Source of the DNA: Mantis religiosa
Taxonomy: Eukaryota; Arthropoda; Insecta; Mantodea; Mantidae
Assembly (NCBI GenBank): GCA_030765055.1
Contig: CM060947.1
Span: forward strand, 106,707,894-106,771,893
Direction of reading: 5' to 3'
DNA length: 64,000 bases
In this document: piece by piece, positions 1 through 11,623 of the stretch
Layout: the number at the start of each line of letters is the position of its first letter
How positions within the stretch are numbered: the first letter of the stretch is position 1
Translations under genes and position numbers: made by a program
Notes under the pieces: generated by a model
The model's database searches: none
What the model saw: the letters and a program-made list of their open reading frames with translations, nothing else
What the model was told of the DNA's origin: nothing

Positions 1-160
1 AGGATACATATTTTTAAAGAGGAAAGGAAGACGAAGTATCAGCATATCGTCGATTCCTGTTATCGTAAGAGGTAAATAGCAATAACACAACAGTGATAGT
101 TGTAATGGGAGTGTATTTAATTATAATAGTATAGTACATTGAGATGTTTTAAAGAAAACA

Positions 161-201
161 ATGGTTCCAGATAAAAACCCTGACCAGTTGTTGGTGGTTA
201 G
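161..201 (+). CDS. candidate first coding exon, gene not identified
   Basis: An ATG at 161 has a good start context (A at -3, G at +4) and an in-frame TGA seven codons upstream. It opens 13 codons (MVPDKNPDQLLVV) plus two bases, then meets a perfect donor GTAAGT at 202. The architecture, a very short first coding exon followed by a strong donor, matches the certain case at 28307. No partner exon was found downstream, so this could be chance. It is an inference from signals only. Confidence 0.25.
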
Positions 202-207
202 GTAAGT

Positions 208-1660
208 TTAAAACTGACAGCTTCATAGGTATCTGGTGCTGTACTAGCATGTAAGTATATAAAAGAACTCCTGCCGGACGAAATTCCGCCATACTGGCGG
301 CGCTGATATGATCCTTGGCAATTTATTCACAAATACAATATCTATATGGGAAAAGATTAGGTATGCTCTGTGTGTGTTCTTTCTTTCGTTATTGTCATTT
401 CATACTTGAAACGTAAGCTAAAACTTGACTTAATGAACAACAGGTATAGATGACTAAGACAAATTGCATCCTATTCTATAGATATTAGAAAAATATAACA
501 GAACTTTTCTGATACCTTTTTATTTTGGATGAATCACTGATATTAAATGCACGGGTACCAAAAATATTATTTTTGAAAGTGTTGTTTGCATATCTATCTT
601 TGTTGTCTTTTCACACATGCAATGTTGGTGTTGTATTACGTGTCTACCTTAAATGCCACTTAGGAAATTGGCTATATACAAATTACCTTCCTAGAAGAGT
701 ATAAACTTAAATGGGACAAAAAATAAATGGAAAGTCTTGCTTATTATTCAGTTTTTGAAAAGTCAAATGCAATAGCAGCACATGACTTTCAATGACTACT
801 ATTATTAAGAGTAAATATTGTATTCTATCTAAAAATTTGATATCAATGTTTCACTGCTTAATTAAAAAAAAAAAATGTTTTGAGGTTACCTCCATTGAAA
901 AAGAGCATTTTTAGAAAAATGAGCATACATCTTTGTGCATCATGACTCAGAAACAAGAAGTGTGAAATACTAGACTTGATACCTAAGTCTGTTGCCTTCC
1001 AAGGTTCCAGAAACAAAGATTTTCAAGAAAATCAGCTTACCTGAAACTACTGCAACATTCATTTTATTCTGTAAATGAGTTTTTAACTGTTAATTAGTTT
1101 TAAGTGATTGTAAATAATGACAGTGGCCATTAATGTAATTTTTATACTATGACATGTCTGATATCAATCAAAAGGACAAAATGAATTGAATTAAATTGAA
1201 TTAAATCATGAAGTAGAGTAAACTCCACATTTGTGAACAATTACTTTTATATAGCATTTCTCTATGGTCTTTATGTAGTTTATATTTATTTGCTTTTTCT
1301 ACTTTAGACTTTTGTTGGATCCTGTATCTGTTACAGTTGTTAGTCTTATGTAACTTTTTATATTTATCTTTGTATCTTGAACTGACGTGTCCTATAACAT
1401 ATGTATTATGTTCCAAAGGATGAAATAAATACAATATAATACAATACAATACAATATCATTTATGTGGAAAAATGTTCATTGCATTTGGTTTTCTCAAAA
1501 GTGGTTCTAATGATTTTGATTCTTATGTGCCAAATGTTACTACGTCATGCAACACTTATATTTTAATATTTCTGTGAATAGCCTGTGATATTATATTCAT
1601 TTGGAATAAATGTATTATAAACACTGGTCAACAAAACTTAAGATTCCAATGATTAAAGAC
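208..1660. other. AT-rich stretch without recognised gene
   Basis: No coding region or mobile element was recognised. A TATAAAA-like motif near 257-263 precedes a short GC-rich patch (265-310). This could be a core promoter, but nothing downstream confirms it. Confidence 0.4.
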
Positions 1661-1662
1661 TA

Positions 1663-1874
1663 TGATCAGTGAAGCACAAAATTAATATAATTTTGAGTCA
1701 AACTAGTACTCAGTGCTCCATTTATTGCTGTTTACCTAGAATGCATTTCGTTAGGACCGTCCTAACATCCTCAGCTGATGTTGACAAAGGTCGTAACAAA
1801 ACACATTCTAGGTAAACACTAGCATTAATAAATGGAGCATTGAGTACTAGTTCGACTCAAAATTATATTAAAAT
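1663..1874. mobile_element. tail-only foldback derivative of a Penelope-like element
   Basis: Two inverted arms (about 1663-1760 and 1795-1874) share the motifs TTTTGAGTC and CTAGGTAAAC, which also bound the GIY-YIG-encoding PLE copies at 7.36-8.58 kb and 41.94-43.85 kb. No coding sequence lies between the arms, so this is a MITE-like dimer of the PLE 3' tail. A hammerhead-like core lies on the minus strand inside it. Confidence 0.7.
1735..1785 (-). ncRNA. hammerhead-ribozyme-like motif in PLE tail
   Basis: Read on the minus strand: CUGAGGA (1774-1768), a 7-bp helix II (GUUAGGA / UCCUAAC), then GAAA (1749-1746) and the palindromic AUGCAU expected for a short helix III. Position 7 of the hammerhead core is free, so CUGAGGA fits CUGANGA. 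Helix I is weak. PLE terminal repeats are known to carry hammerhead motifs; activity here is inferred. Confidence 0.55.
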
Positions 1875-2084
1875 ATTAGATGTTTAATGTTAAAAGAAAT
1901 ATAAAGAGTGACCCTTACTGACTTTTGTGTGTTAATTACAAATCTGTTTGCAGAACTTTTCCATCACCCATAGTTTTTGAGCAGTTGCATTAATAAGATT
2001 TCTGGTAATTATATAGTAAATATATAGTAACTATATACTTACATATATAGTAAACACCTTAGCTTGAATATCTCTTACATACCT

Positions 2085-3800
2085 AAAATGAATATGAAGT
2101 AGATTTTTGTGTGTACTTTATTTGAGGAACATCTCTTTTGAGTATCCAGCAGTGGTCTGCCAACATATTTGGAGTCCATTTTCCCTGGTGGCATCTTTCC
2201 ATTTCAGCATTATCCTGATGTTTGTAGCTGAGAGCGCTGAAGTTCTCAAGAAAGAAGTCAAGATGGGAGTCCAACATGATATTTCCAAGGGCATATTACA
2301 TTCCATGACCGTGTAGTTCTCGATCAACTTAGTGACAAGTTCTGTGTAATGTTCAGTCTTGTGGTTTCCTAGAAAGTTTATGGCAGTTTTTTTTTAAAGA
2401 GAACCATGCAGTTTGTTCATGCATGTTTAAAAGGCTTTCAAACTGCGAATCTTTTGTAAGTTCTCTAATTTGAGGGCCAAAAAATATTCCCTCTTTTAGA
2501 TTTGCTTCATTGATTTTGGAAACTTAGTTTTCAGAAACAGAAATGCACTCCCATCACGATCCATTGCTTTCGCAAAGTTCTTAAACAAATCTAGTTTGAT
2601 GTGTAATGGAGGCAATACGATTTTGGCAGCACTTAAATGTCGTTGATGAACAACATTTGCCTGTCCTGGGTTCAGTGACTCTCTCTTTGGCTAACATTTT
2701 TTAAGATAATGAATGCTTTAGTCTTTACTATCCCACATGCACAAGAAACAGTGAAATGTTGTATAAACAACTTGTAATCCAAGTAAAATAGTTATCACTT
2801 TAAAATCTGCACATATCTGCCATGAGTAGTCATCATATGAGATATTGGATAGCAAGAGTTGCATGTTCACATAACTCTCCTTCCACCAACTGCATGGGCT
2901 GTAGGAATGGATGGAAACTTGTTTCCATTATGTAGCAAGACTCCTTTCAAGCTTGTTTTCGAAGAGTTAATGAACAAATGCCAATCCTAAGGCTTATGTT
3001 AAACATCCAGAGACTCCATCAGAGAATCAACATCATTACAGAAAACTAAGTCCTTCTGTTTACAGAATAAATGTTCAAATTCCCTTTGGCATTGAAGAAA
3101 AGAGCTTATCTTGGTGCCATCCTGCAGGAGGTGCCATCTTTCAGTCTTGAAGTAAGTAGCTCGGCTTTACTTTTAGATAACCCGAGATCACAAACCAAAT
3201 CATTTAGATCTTCGTTGGTTAATAAGTGCAGCTCGTTTACCGTATCTCCTTTGTCAAAACCTGGGTCACTTTGTTGTAATTTGCTAAAAAATCTTCAGTC
3301 ACATTACTGTCATCTGGTGGAGTTGGTATCGGAAGGTATGGTCCATGAGGTGGTCGAATTGCTGATTCTAAAGATGGATGTTTAACAGTATGCTTGGACT
3401 TGGAACTTATTCCAAAAGTAGCATAAGCAGCAGAAGTAGCAGTCTTTTATATGATCCTTAGGTTCACGTCATATCATAGGAACTGCAAAAGGCATATGAC
3501 AAGGACCCTTTTAACCAGCTGGTTAGTAGTGTTACGCATTTGGCACAACAGATTTATGGAGCCCAAAACTTATTCTCATCTATTTTATTGTCAAAATAGC
3601 ACTCATAAGCTCTTTTAATTTGAGGAGTCAAATTTCGCCTCTGTGCTTTTAAAGTGAGCATACCACAAATGTAACAAAAATTGTATTTATTGTTTACACA
3701 TTTGCTAGACAATCCTGGGAATGCCCTTGGGAATGCCCAATGCTTAAGAAAACATACTATTAAAAATGCTGCATTTGTTAATTTACTATTGTTGGAGGAA
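2085..3800 (-). pseudogene. decayed ORF of a multi-copy arthropod repeat family (transposase-like, unclassified)
   Basis: Minus-strand translation, broken by several stops and frameshifts, keeps recognisable blocks. The N-terminal block at 3720-3560 has a cysteine-rich motif (YNFCYICGML, ICCAKC). A central block at 2960-2880 reads like SSKTSLKGVLLHNGNKFPSI. The C-terminal block at 2277-2085 reads SHLDFFLENF and GKWTPNMLADHCWILKRD. These blocks occur, from memory, in a large family of repeated arthropod proteins annotated as uncharacterized and often flanked by transposons. The catalytic class is not known to me. It is a dead copy. Confidence 0.6.
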
Positions 3801-3850
3801 ACATTCACCTGGTTGGAAAAAGCATAGTTTTGTAAGAATGGGCTCATTGT

Positions 3851-4740
3851 TGAGCATTCTCATTCCTGAAGTCACAGACAACAATCATCTAAAGAAAAAT
3901 GTCATTTTTTGACATATCTCTTCACCTAATAACATAAAACTATCCTATGCCATCCTATGCTAATAATCATAAGTTTTTTTTAATATTACAAAAAATTGGT
4001 TGAATATGGAACATGTCTAACTTTATTCTTGCAAATATATAAAAAAATAGCAGAAATTATTTATTTGACTTTTTCATGTTGACTAGTGTATATTTTAAAC
4101 CATAAGGGATAGACATATCTTAGTACATAAAAAAGTGCATATCTTGTTAAAACACACAGTCCATGTTAAATGTTTTTGTGACATTTACTATTTCCAAGAA
4201 TTGTATGCTATTGGTTTGATATTTAGAAATACTTGTATATTTTTATTTTATCTGTCACATAGTAGATTAGGGAAGAGAGCACTCTACCCAAAAGTATGAG
4301 TCACAGTTTCACCAGAAATACGTGTGTTGGGACCTCGTGATTCCAAAAAAGCAATGTTTGCATGTATGTGAACAAAATAATTCAAAAAATAAATGAGAGT
4401 GTTGGTATTAAAGTTTGGTATCTTCTAAAGATACAACAGAAAAATGACTAATTCCAAAGTAACCTTTGCATGGATATTTTTCATACCTTTTATCTACTAA
4501 AAGTAACACTAATTTGTTTGATTAAAGTAACTTTATTTTAAAGACATTCATATAACAACTAAAATGCGAATCTTAATTTTCTGCAAATAGCCAATGAAAT
4601 TGAATTCATTTTGAATGAATGCTTTATGATATGATATTTATTTATTTGTACAGTTTCCATTAAAATATCAGTAGAATAAATTTAACATTGAGCATGCCAT
4701 ATTATACCTCCTGTACAAATACATGAAATTGCTGACCCTA
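3851..4740. other. AT-rich intergenic sequence
   Basis: No gene, RNA or repeat was recognised here. Long AT runs and frequent stops in all frames. Confidence 0.5.
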
Positions 4741-4749
4741 AGATTTACT

Positions 4750-5452
4750 TGCTGACTCAGGTCCCTTGGCTATAAGCCTTTGGTACTCCTGAGCAGCTTT
4801 GTGTCATTTCTTCTTGATCTTCGCTTCTTTTATCCTAATCCACTTTTCTCTCATCCTATATAAGAAATCTCCTATACATCTATTTTTCTTTTCTCCCATC
4901 CCTGTTAGCATGCATTCTGCCAATATCTCTTTATTTACACTGTCACATGTCTTATCCCAGATTTTTCTCCTGTAATTTGTTAACTCCTTACATTCTATCA
5001 GGTAATGAACAGTGCTCTCTTCGTCTCCACAAAATTCACATATCCCTGCCTACTTACTTTTCAACCCTTTTAAGTATAATATTCCTACTCTCATCCATGC
5101 TATGCCTTCTCTTCCAGTTTTGCCACAATGATCTATATATTTTTTCCTACCCCTTTCTGTCTTTAATTGCTTATAAAATTTCAAAGATTTATTTTTTTCT
5201 GTACTTTCCCATATTTCTTGCCTATCTATGTCTTGTAGTCTAGTTCTCACTTCCCTCCAAAAACCGCTATAATTTATCTCCTCTGCTCCCCATAGATCTC
5301 CCATGCCTATCTTCAATTTCATCCTTTCCAATTCCGACCACCAACTATTTGTAATTTAATGCTTTTCTGTTTCTTCATGCACAGATTCCATAATTCCCCT
5401 TTCTGCCCTTTAATACACTTATACCAGAATTTCAATATTCTCTCTAGAATGC
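4750..5452 (-). pseudogene. 3' end of a non-LTR retrotransposon (R1/Jockey-like), ORF2 C-terminus
   Basis: Minus-strand translation gives the post-RT region (GMGDLWGAEE, then FWREVRTRLQDIDRQEIW) followed by a C-terminal zinc knuckle (CEFCGDEESTVHYLIEC, a C-x2-C...H...C pattern), as in R1/Jockey/LOA-type ORF2 proteins. At least one in-frame stop separates the two parts. A related copy in the opposite orientation lies at 30.4-31.8 kb. RT and endonuclease are absent, so it is 5'-truncated. Confidence 0.65.
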
Positions 5453-5535
5453 TTTATATTTAGTAAGTTGTAAGAGATGGACAAAATCTCATAAAAATGT
5501 ACATCTGTTTATAGCACACAATTTGTGTCGAATAA

Positions 5536-5790
5536 ATGTTGCAAGGTGTTAATCATTTCCAAGGTAATCTTTGTTTCAGGTTAGAATTTTCAAACAACTA
5601 CTCATACCTCATTTTTTTTTGTTTTTATGTCATAAAAGCACTTAAATATTATCTTGATAAGCATGAAGTAGATATAAAAATAAGCATTTGTAAGAATAAT
5701 TTATATATGAGTGATTAGCCAAAGTTATGTAGTACACATATAAGCCTTTTTTCCTAAAGTTTCTGAAATATTTTGCTTTGTATATTTGTA
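5536..5790. other. short AT-rich stretch, no supported gene
   Basis: A 60-codon open frame here has low-complexity AT-driven composition, no splice context and no domain. I do not support it as a gene. Confidence 0.4.
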
Positions 5791-5795
5791 AGTAC

Positions 5796-6190
5796 CGAGC
5801 GGAATGGCTCAGGCAGTTTTATCTGTGGCCCGCATTTTGGAAGCCTATCTTGGATTCCTGTGGCTGACCTACCTGACTCATGGGTTTTTTCAGGGGGTTT
5901 CCGGGTTGCCAGGTGAATGCTGGGTTGATTAATTACATTCCTAAGTTAATTACAAATTTCTTGTCCCTCCATTTCATCTCCATTATCATTTAACATCATT
6001 TCTCATCTGGTGGTCTCTTTCAGGGTAGAAGTGTCGGCGGGTGACTTGGGGCTGTCGTGTCTCCTTGGGTCGGCCACCCCTTGTCTCCTTTCGCCTCATC
6101 CTTTCTCCTAGGATGCCCCACTAGAGGCTTAGGTACAATAAACTAAAACCACAGGTTTTGGTGCCAAATCCCCTCTGTAGTGATCCTAGT
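5796..6190 (+). repeat. tRNA-derived SINE-like repeat
   Basis: The left end looks like a tRNA head: an A-box-like ATGGCTCAGGCAGTT at 5813 and a B-box-like TTGGATTCCT about 45 nt further. A GC-richer body of about 330 bp then runs into AT-rich flank. It contrasts sharply with its surroundings in base composition. No target duplication was found, so the ends are approximate. Confidence 0.5.
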
Positions 6191-7350
6191 CATAATATTT
6201 CCATGTTCCCATGTGTAATAATATTGAATGCGGAACCTCCATGTCATTAAAAAATGATGGTATGCTCCTCTGATTCTTTCTGTTCTTTACAATTTCAAAG
6301 GTATCTATTGTTCCTGTATAAATTGATTCTTCCTTTACTTCTCATTCATTATGGCAGTAAAACGTTTTGACTAAGAATGATTTCAACTTAACTGGAATTT
6401 GTATTTTCTACATGCTTATACAGAAGGCAGTGAGTTGTTAAACTTATTTTTGTTTGTCATAATTGGTAATATTTAATTCATAACCCATTTCCCAAAATTA
6501 TATTCAAGAATATTGAATTTCAAAATATTAAAGGGATGTACATACTATTAAATGAATACTACCAAGCTGCATCTATCGCAATATAAAACCAGGAATCTAT
6601 TAAAAACCAGTAGCAAGGAAGAAAAATCCTCTTTACCTGGGGTCAGATATCAATACAAAATGGAGGATATCATGGATTTTCGGAAAGGAATGTTGCATAA
6701 CTCTAAGTTTTAAGTATATTTGGCTAGATACCTAATAAAGAGGAATAGCTTTATTCTTCGCTATTTCATTAAACTCACAATAATAAAATGAACTTAAAAT
6801 AATTATTTATTTTAAACAGTAAAACTAACCAATATTCATGCCATTTATGCAATTACCAGGAAAGATAAAGAAATAGGTTACACATTTACAGGTCATTGTA
6901 AAATAATTTATGCTGAAGTATTTAATTATGTTTCATTTATATAAAGAACTTGCACAATATCACAGTTTATTTTAGATATGAATTATGCTCTTAAATTTTA
7001 AGTGGTAAATTCCTTTATGACATTGTCTGAAATAAGCAGTGATTTCAGCTTCAAAAGCAGCTCTTTCTTGATAGAAATATTCTAAGGAAAGAATTCAATC
7101 TTTCTTGTAGCTGGGTTGCTCTGACATAATTCTGTATTCTTATCAATGCTAAAAGCAATAAATATTTTTACTGATACAATAATGACCATATAGATAAAAT
7201 TAAAGAAGCTAATTTGTAAGTAAGTTTTACTTAAAGTTTTATAGGTATTATTTTTATTCATAAGAAGTACCAATTTCTGGACAAGCTTGCTTTCAAAATA
7301 TGGGGAAGAGTAAAGGGCAATCAGCTCATTTCTTAACTTAACAGTCACAT
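6191..7350. other. AT-rich intergenic sequence
   Basis: No gene or repeat recognised. The longest minus-strand frame (7082-7348) is compositionally biased and has no recognisable domain. Confidence 0.45.
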
Positions 7351-7351
7351 A

Positions 7352-8580
7352 TAACTATATTGATTGGTATAATTTTGAGTGGAACTAGTAGTGTTTACCT
7401 AGAACGCAATTCGTTAGGATCTTCCTAACATCCTATTGAATTTTGATTTGGTGAACTCCTTGGAGGCAATTGGGATATCTATGTTAGTGTCCTGATGAAC
7501 TTGCAGTTTGGACCCTCTTCATAGGTGGTGTTGAAATTGAAGGGTTTTCCTTCATATTTATTTATGAATATCTTTTCCCATGTGCATATTGTAGTTTGAT
7601 CCTGAACACTTTTCAATAAATGAATTTCTCATTCTCTATCATGATTTTCATTCCAAAAATGGTATGCAGCTGCCGATTTGTCTATTTCTTTGTTCTTCAT
7701 GTTTCAAAATGTTCTTTAAGCCTAGTTTACAAATTACTTTTCATTTTGCAAAGTAAAAGTTGTGACGCTCTTCGCAATTTATCAAGTACATACATGGGGT
7801 TCTGTCTGTGGGTTTCTCTTTTGTATCATGTGATTTCAAAAGGTGTTATCCACTGAATTTGTTCTGTGGAGCCAAAGTAATATTGTGTTCTTTGAAGACT
7901 TTTTGGAAAAGGTGTGTAGCTCTGGGGTGGTATGTAAATTTTCTGTAACAATTTTTACTACTGATTGGGGAAACAGTAGTTATTTGTCTGCATCTCTGTT
8001 GGTTTTTTGTTTGTTTTTTAATTTATCAATTTTCTTTTTCAGCAATTCAGCACTGAATCTATTGTATTCTGCAATGTGAACTATATGGTTGTACTCTTTA
8101 ATATATTCCATCTTGTTTAAGGGAACATTGCCAGCCTGTAAGTTAAATTGTTGATAATAGCATGCTTGAGTAGTCTTGGGTTCTACCCATCTGATTTTAT
8201 GAAATTTTCTGTATGTGTTTCTTTCCTATACATGTCAAATTCTAGTTGTGTATGTTTTCTCATTAGTTTCAAGTCTAAGAAAGGGATTTTGTCACTTTTC
8301 TTTTTTCTTTGGTAACTTTTACTGGGGATTCTGCAAATTAAGCAGTCTTAATGCATCATTCTTTTGTTTCTCATTTAGTATCGTCCAGATGTCATCCACA
8401 ATTTGTCATGAGGTTCTTGGAAACTCATAACACAAAGGCATTCCTATTAATTTTCAAACATTAGCTGAGGATGTTAGGGATGTCCTGATGAAACACGCTC
8501 CAGATAAACACTAGTAAACTATGTTGCATAGACTATTAGTTCAACTCAAAATTATATTAATTTTCTGCTTCATCGTATCA
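7352..8580 (-). mobile_element. Penelope-like element copy, GIY-YIG part, with inverted tail
   Basis: Minus-strand translation, broken by many stops, matches the linker and GIY-YIG region of the better copy at 42.0-43.2 kb (for example the NITLAPQNKF-like and YIGKTKRNL-like blocks at 7.65-7.9 kb and the RT-to-endonuclease linker at 8.0-8.4 kb). The left edge (7361-7435) carries the PLE tail with helix-II-like GTTAGGATCTTCCTAAC. The right edge (8455-8572) is the same tail inverted, so the copy is bounded by inverted tails. The reverse transcriptase catalytic part is missing. Confidence 0.75.
8455..8515 (+). ncRNA. degenerate hammerhead-like motif in inverted PLE tail
   Basis: CTGAGGA at 8465-8471 is followed by a helix-II-like segment (GTTAGGG / TCCTGAT, with mismatches) and GAAA at 8490-8493, then ACACGCTCC. 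The order matches the intact cores elsewhere in the window, but helix II is damaged. Probably inactive. Confidence 0.4.
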
Positions 8581-9570
8581 TAAACACACTCATTAAGAGT
8601 TGGTGTTGAGTTTATATAATAGAGTATAAGGAAAATTAGAACTGTAAGAGGATAATTTGTTTTCATTCAGAGGAGATTGATAATAATACTAAATAGTTAT
8701 GTATTACCAATGATTTCATTGTAGATAAAGCTGCCTGTTTTGTTTTCTTGCCACCACATAATCTGTTCATTTGTTCATCTGCTTTCTGTGGGTTGAACTT
8801 TTCCATTCCTCCTTAAAATTTTTTCTTTATTATGAAAGCTCTTCTTGAAATTTCTTCAGTAGATATTCAGTAACTAGGATTTTCTTTTGAAGGGTATTCA
8901 AAGGTATGTCTGAATGGTAAAATATTCTTTAGGAAACATCCACAAGGATGCTCTTGATATTTGACTAAAAATCAATTAATCTGTGCACTTAGGATGATAT
9001 ACATAAAAAAATATATCTTTATAGTTTTCTATAATTTGTTCAAAAAAGTATCATTAACTCATTCCATGAATTGTGTTCATGAGTCTTGAGCATAAATTTC
9101 ATAGGTAATTGCTATCTTTCTGAGAACTGCTGTTTTGGATGGAAGCTGTTGAAAAAAATGCTGCCAATCCAGATAGTGTTTTTTTTTAAACTATGCAGCA
9201 GGTTTTAACTGTACAAGAAAACTGCTGTAATACTAAATTAAAAGCATGACTGTAGCAATGGATGAACGTAGCAGAAGCATATATCTATCTTCTGTATCTG
9301 AGTTTGATGGTCAGTTAATTTGTCCTGCTGTGAATTGCAATTCCACCTAAATCTCTTCAACAAATGTTGACTCAAAAGTCATACTCCTTGCCAATTTTGA
9401 CACTTTTATATAACACTTCAGCAGACTGTTCTGCACTTACCTACAACAGAAAAACTAATTTTTCTTGGAGTTGTCCTTTACTGTTAATGTATTTCATGCC
9501 TGTAGACAGTTGAAATTCTTTTTTAAACCACTTCTTGAACTGTAAAAACACTTAGGCTCCACTTACTTTT
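8581..9570. other. AT-rich intergenic sequence
   Basis: No gene or repeat recognised; stops are dense in all frames. Confidence 0.45.
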
Positions 9571-9574
9571 GAAA

Positions 9575-9650
9575 TTAGGACATCTTTCAAGGACTCCACA
9601 TGACCATCGTCAGCTGATGTTCAACTGGTTCTTCAGGTGACCGCCTCCCT
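9575..9650 (-). ncRNA. hammerhead-like motif, probable PLE tail fragment
   Basis: Read on the minus strand: CUGACGA (9613-9607), an irregular 17-nt helix II region, GAAA (9588-9585) and then GAUGUCCU. The order and spacing match the PLE tail at 57076-57115, where the equivalent is CUGAGGA...GAAACAUGUCCUG. No adjacent GIY-YIG coding was seen, so this looks like a solitary tail. Helix II is only partly paired. Confidence 0.4.
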
Positions 9651-9850
9651 CTCCACTGATGATGGAGCTCCACTGTTTATAAATAATTCTATTTATAGTT
9701 TTTTTTTTATTGAAATTCTATTAATAGAATCTGTCTTCTCATTTAAGAGAAGTGATATGAATTCAGATTCAGCTATTTCCTGTTTCATATACTATCACTT
9801 TCAATATACAATTCAGTAGACTGTTTTCAACAGAAAGTGATGTCCTTTAA
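9651..9850. other. short AT-rich stretch before the purine satellite
   Basis: No gene recognised. Sequence turns into the GA-rich satellite at about 9853. Confidence 0.4.
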
Positions 9851-9852
9851 GT

Positions 9853-11623
9853 GAGAGAAAGAGGGAGTGTGAGGGAGAGAGAGGGAGTGTGAGGGAGAGA
9901 GACAGTTTGAGGGAGAGAGAGGGAGAGGGAGGGACAGGTAGAGAGAGGGAGAGAGATGGAGAGAGAGGGACAGAGAGAGGGAGCGGGAGAGAGAGCAGGA
10001 GAGGGAGAGAGGGAGTGTGAGGGAGAGAGAGGGAGCGGGAGAGAGGGAGGGTGAGGTAGAGAGAGAGGGAGAGAGGTAGAGAGAGGGAGAGGGAGAGAAA
10101 GGGAGAGCTAGAGGTAGAGGAAGAGAGAGGTAGAGAGAGTGGGAGAGAGTGAGAGGGAGCGGGAGAGAGAGGGAGAGAGGTAGAGGTAGAGGGAGAGAGA
10201 GGTAAGGAGAGTGGGAGAGAGAGGGAGCGGGAGAGAGAGGAAGATTGAGAGAGAGGGAGCGGGAGAGAGAGGAAGGTTGAGAGAGAGGGAGCGGGAGAGA
10301 GAGGAAGATTGAGAGAGAGAGGGAGCGGGAGAGAGAGGAAGATTGAGAGAGAGAGAGGGAGCGGGAGAGAGAGGAAGATTGAGAGAGAGGGAGCGGGAGA
10401 GAGAGGAAGATTGAGAGAGAGAGGGAGCGGGAGAGAGAGGAAGATTGAGAGAGAGAGAGGGAGCGGGAAAGAGAAGAAGACAGAGAGAGGGAGCGGGAGA
10501 GAGAGGAAGACAGAGAGAGGGAGTGCGAAAGAGAGGAAGATTGAGAGAGAGGGAGCGGGAGAGAGAGGAAGATAGAGAGAGAGGGAGCGGGAGAGAGAGG
10601 GAGCGGGAGAGAGAGGAAGATTGAGAGAGAGGGAGCAGGAGAGAGAGGAAGATTGAGAGAGAGGGAGCGGGAGAGAGAGGAAGATTGAGAGAGAGGGGAG
10701 AGAGAGCGAGAGAGAGTGAGTGAGAGCGAGAGAGAGTGAGTGAGAGCGAGAGCGAGTGAGTGAGAGTGAGTGAGAGAGAGTGAGTGGGAGAGAGGGTGGG
10801 AGGGAGAGCGAGAGAGAGAGGGTGGGAGGGAGAGCGAGAGAGAGTGGGGAGAGAGAGGGTGGGAGGGAGCGCGAGAGAGAGTGGGGAGAGAGAGGGTGGG
10901 AGGGAGAGCGAGAGAGAGTGGGGAGAGAGAGGGTGGGAGGGAGGGAGAGCGAGAGAGAGTGGGGAGAGAGAGGGAGGGAGGGAGAGCGAGATAGAGAGGG
11001 TGGGAGGGAGGGAGAGCGAGGGTGGGGGGAGGGAGAGCGAGGGTGGGAGGGAGGGAGAGCGAGGGTGGGAGGGAGGGAGAGCGAGAGAGAGGGAGGGAGA
11101 GCGAGAGAGAGGGTGGGGAGAGAGGGAGAGCGAGAGAGAGGGTGGGGAGAGAGGGAGAGCGAGAGAGAGGGTGGGGAGAGAGGGAGAGCGAGAGAGAGGG
11201 TGGGGAGAGAGGGAGAGCGAGAGAGAGGGTGGGGAGAGAGGGAGAGCGAGAGAGAGGGTGTGAAGAGAGGGAGACGAGAGAGAGAGTGTGGAGAGAGGGA
11301 GAGCGAGAGAGAGGGTGTGGAGAGAGGGAGAGCGAGAGAGAGGGTGGGGAGAGAGGGAGAGCGAGAGAGAGGGTGGGGAGAGCGAGAGAGAGGGTGGGGA
11401 GAGAGGGAGAGCGAGAGAGAGGGTGGGGGAGAGCGAGAGAGAGAGGGTGGGGAGAGAGGGAGAGCGGGAGAGAGGGTGGGGAGAGAGGGAGAGCGGGAGA
11501 GAGGGTGGGGAGAGAGGGAGAGCGAGAGAGAGGGTGGGGAGAGCGAGAGAGAGGGTGGGGAGAGCGAGAGAGAGGGTGGGGAGAGCGAGAGAGAGGGTGG
11601 GGAGAGAGGGAGAGCGAGAGAGA
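9853..11623 (+). repeat. purine-only (GA-rich) satellite array
   Basis: Nearly 1.8 kb in which the + strand is almost entirely A and G. Several higher-order units follow one another: loose GAGAGGGA runs; a unit of about 30 bp ending GGAAGATT (10210-10700); a GAGTGAGT patch (10700-10790); then GGTGGGGAGAG units with a 29-bp period from about 11110 to the gap. All long frames across it encode only R/E/G/S and are not genes. Strand asymmetry of this kind can form triplex (H-DNA) structures; that is inference. Confidence 0.95.

Noticed and set aside
7082..7348. 88-codon minus-strand frame
   Set aside because: Biased AT-rich composition, no domain, no splice or promoter context.
7395..7440. Hammerhead motif on the minus strand of the 7.35-kb PLE copy
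   Set aside because: Helix II is kept, but the CUGANGA core is replaced (CAAUAGGA) and GAAA is GAAU, so it no longer fits the consensus.
9853..11623. CRISPR array
   Set aside because: Periodic, but units abut with no unique spacers and the sequence is a eukaryotic purine satellite.
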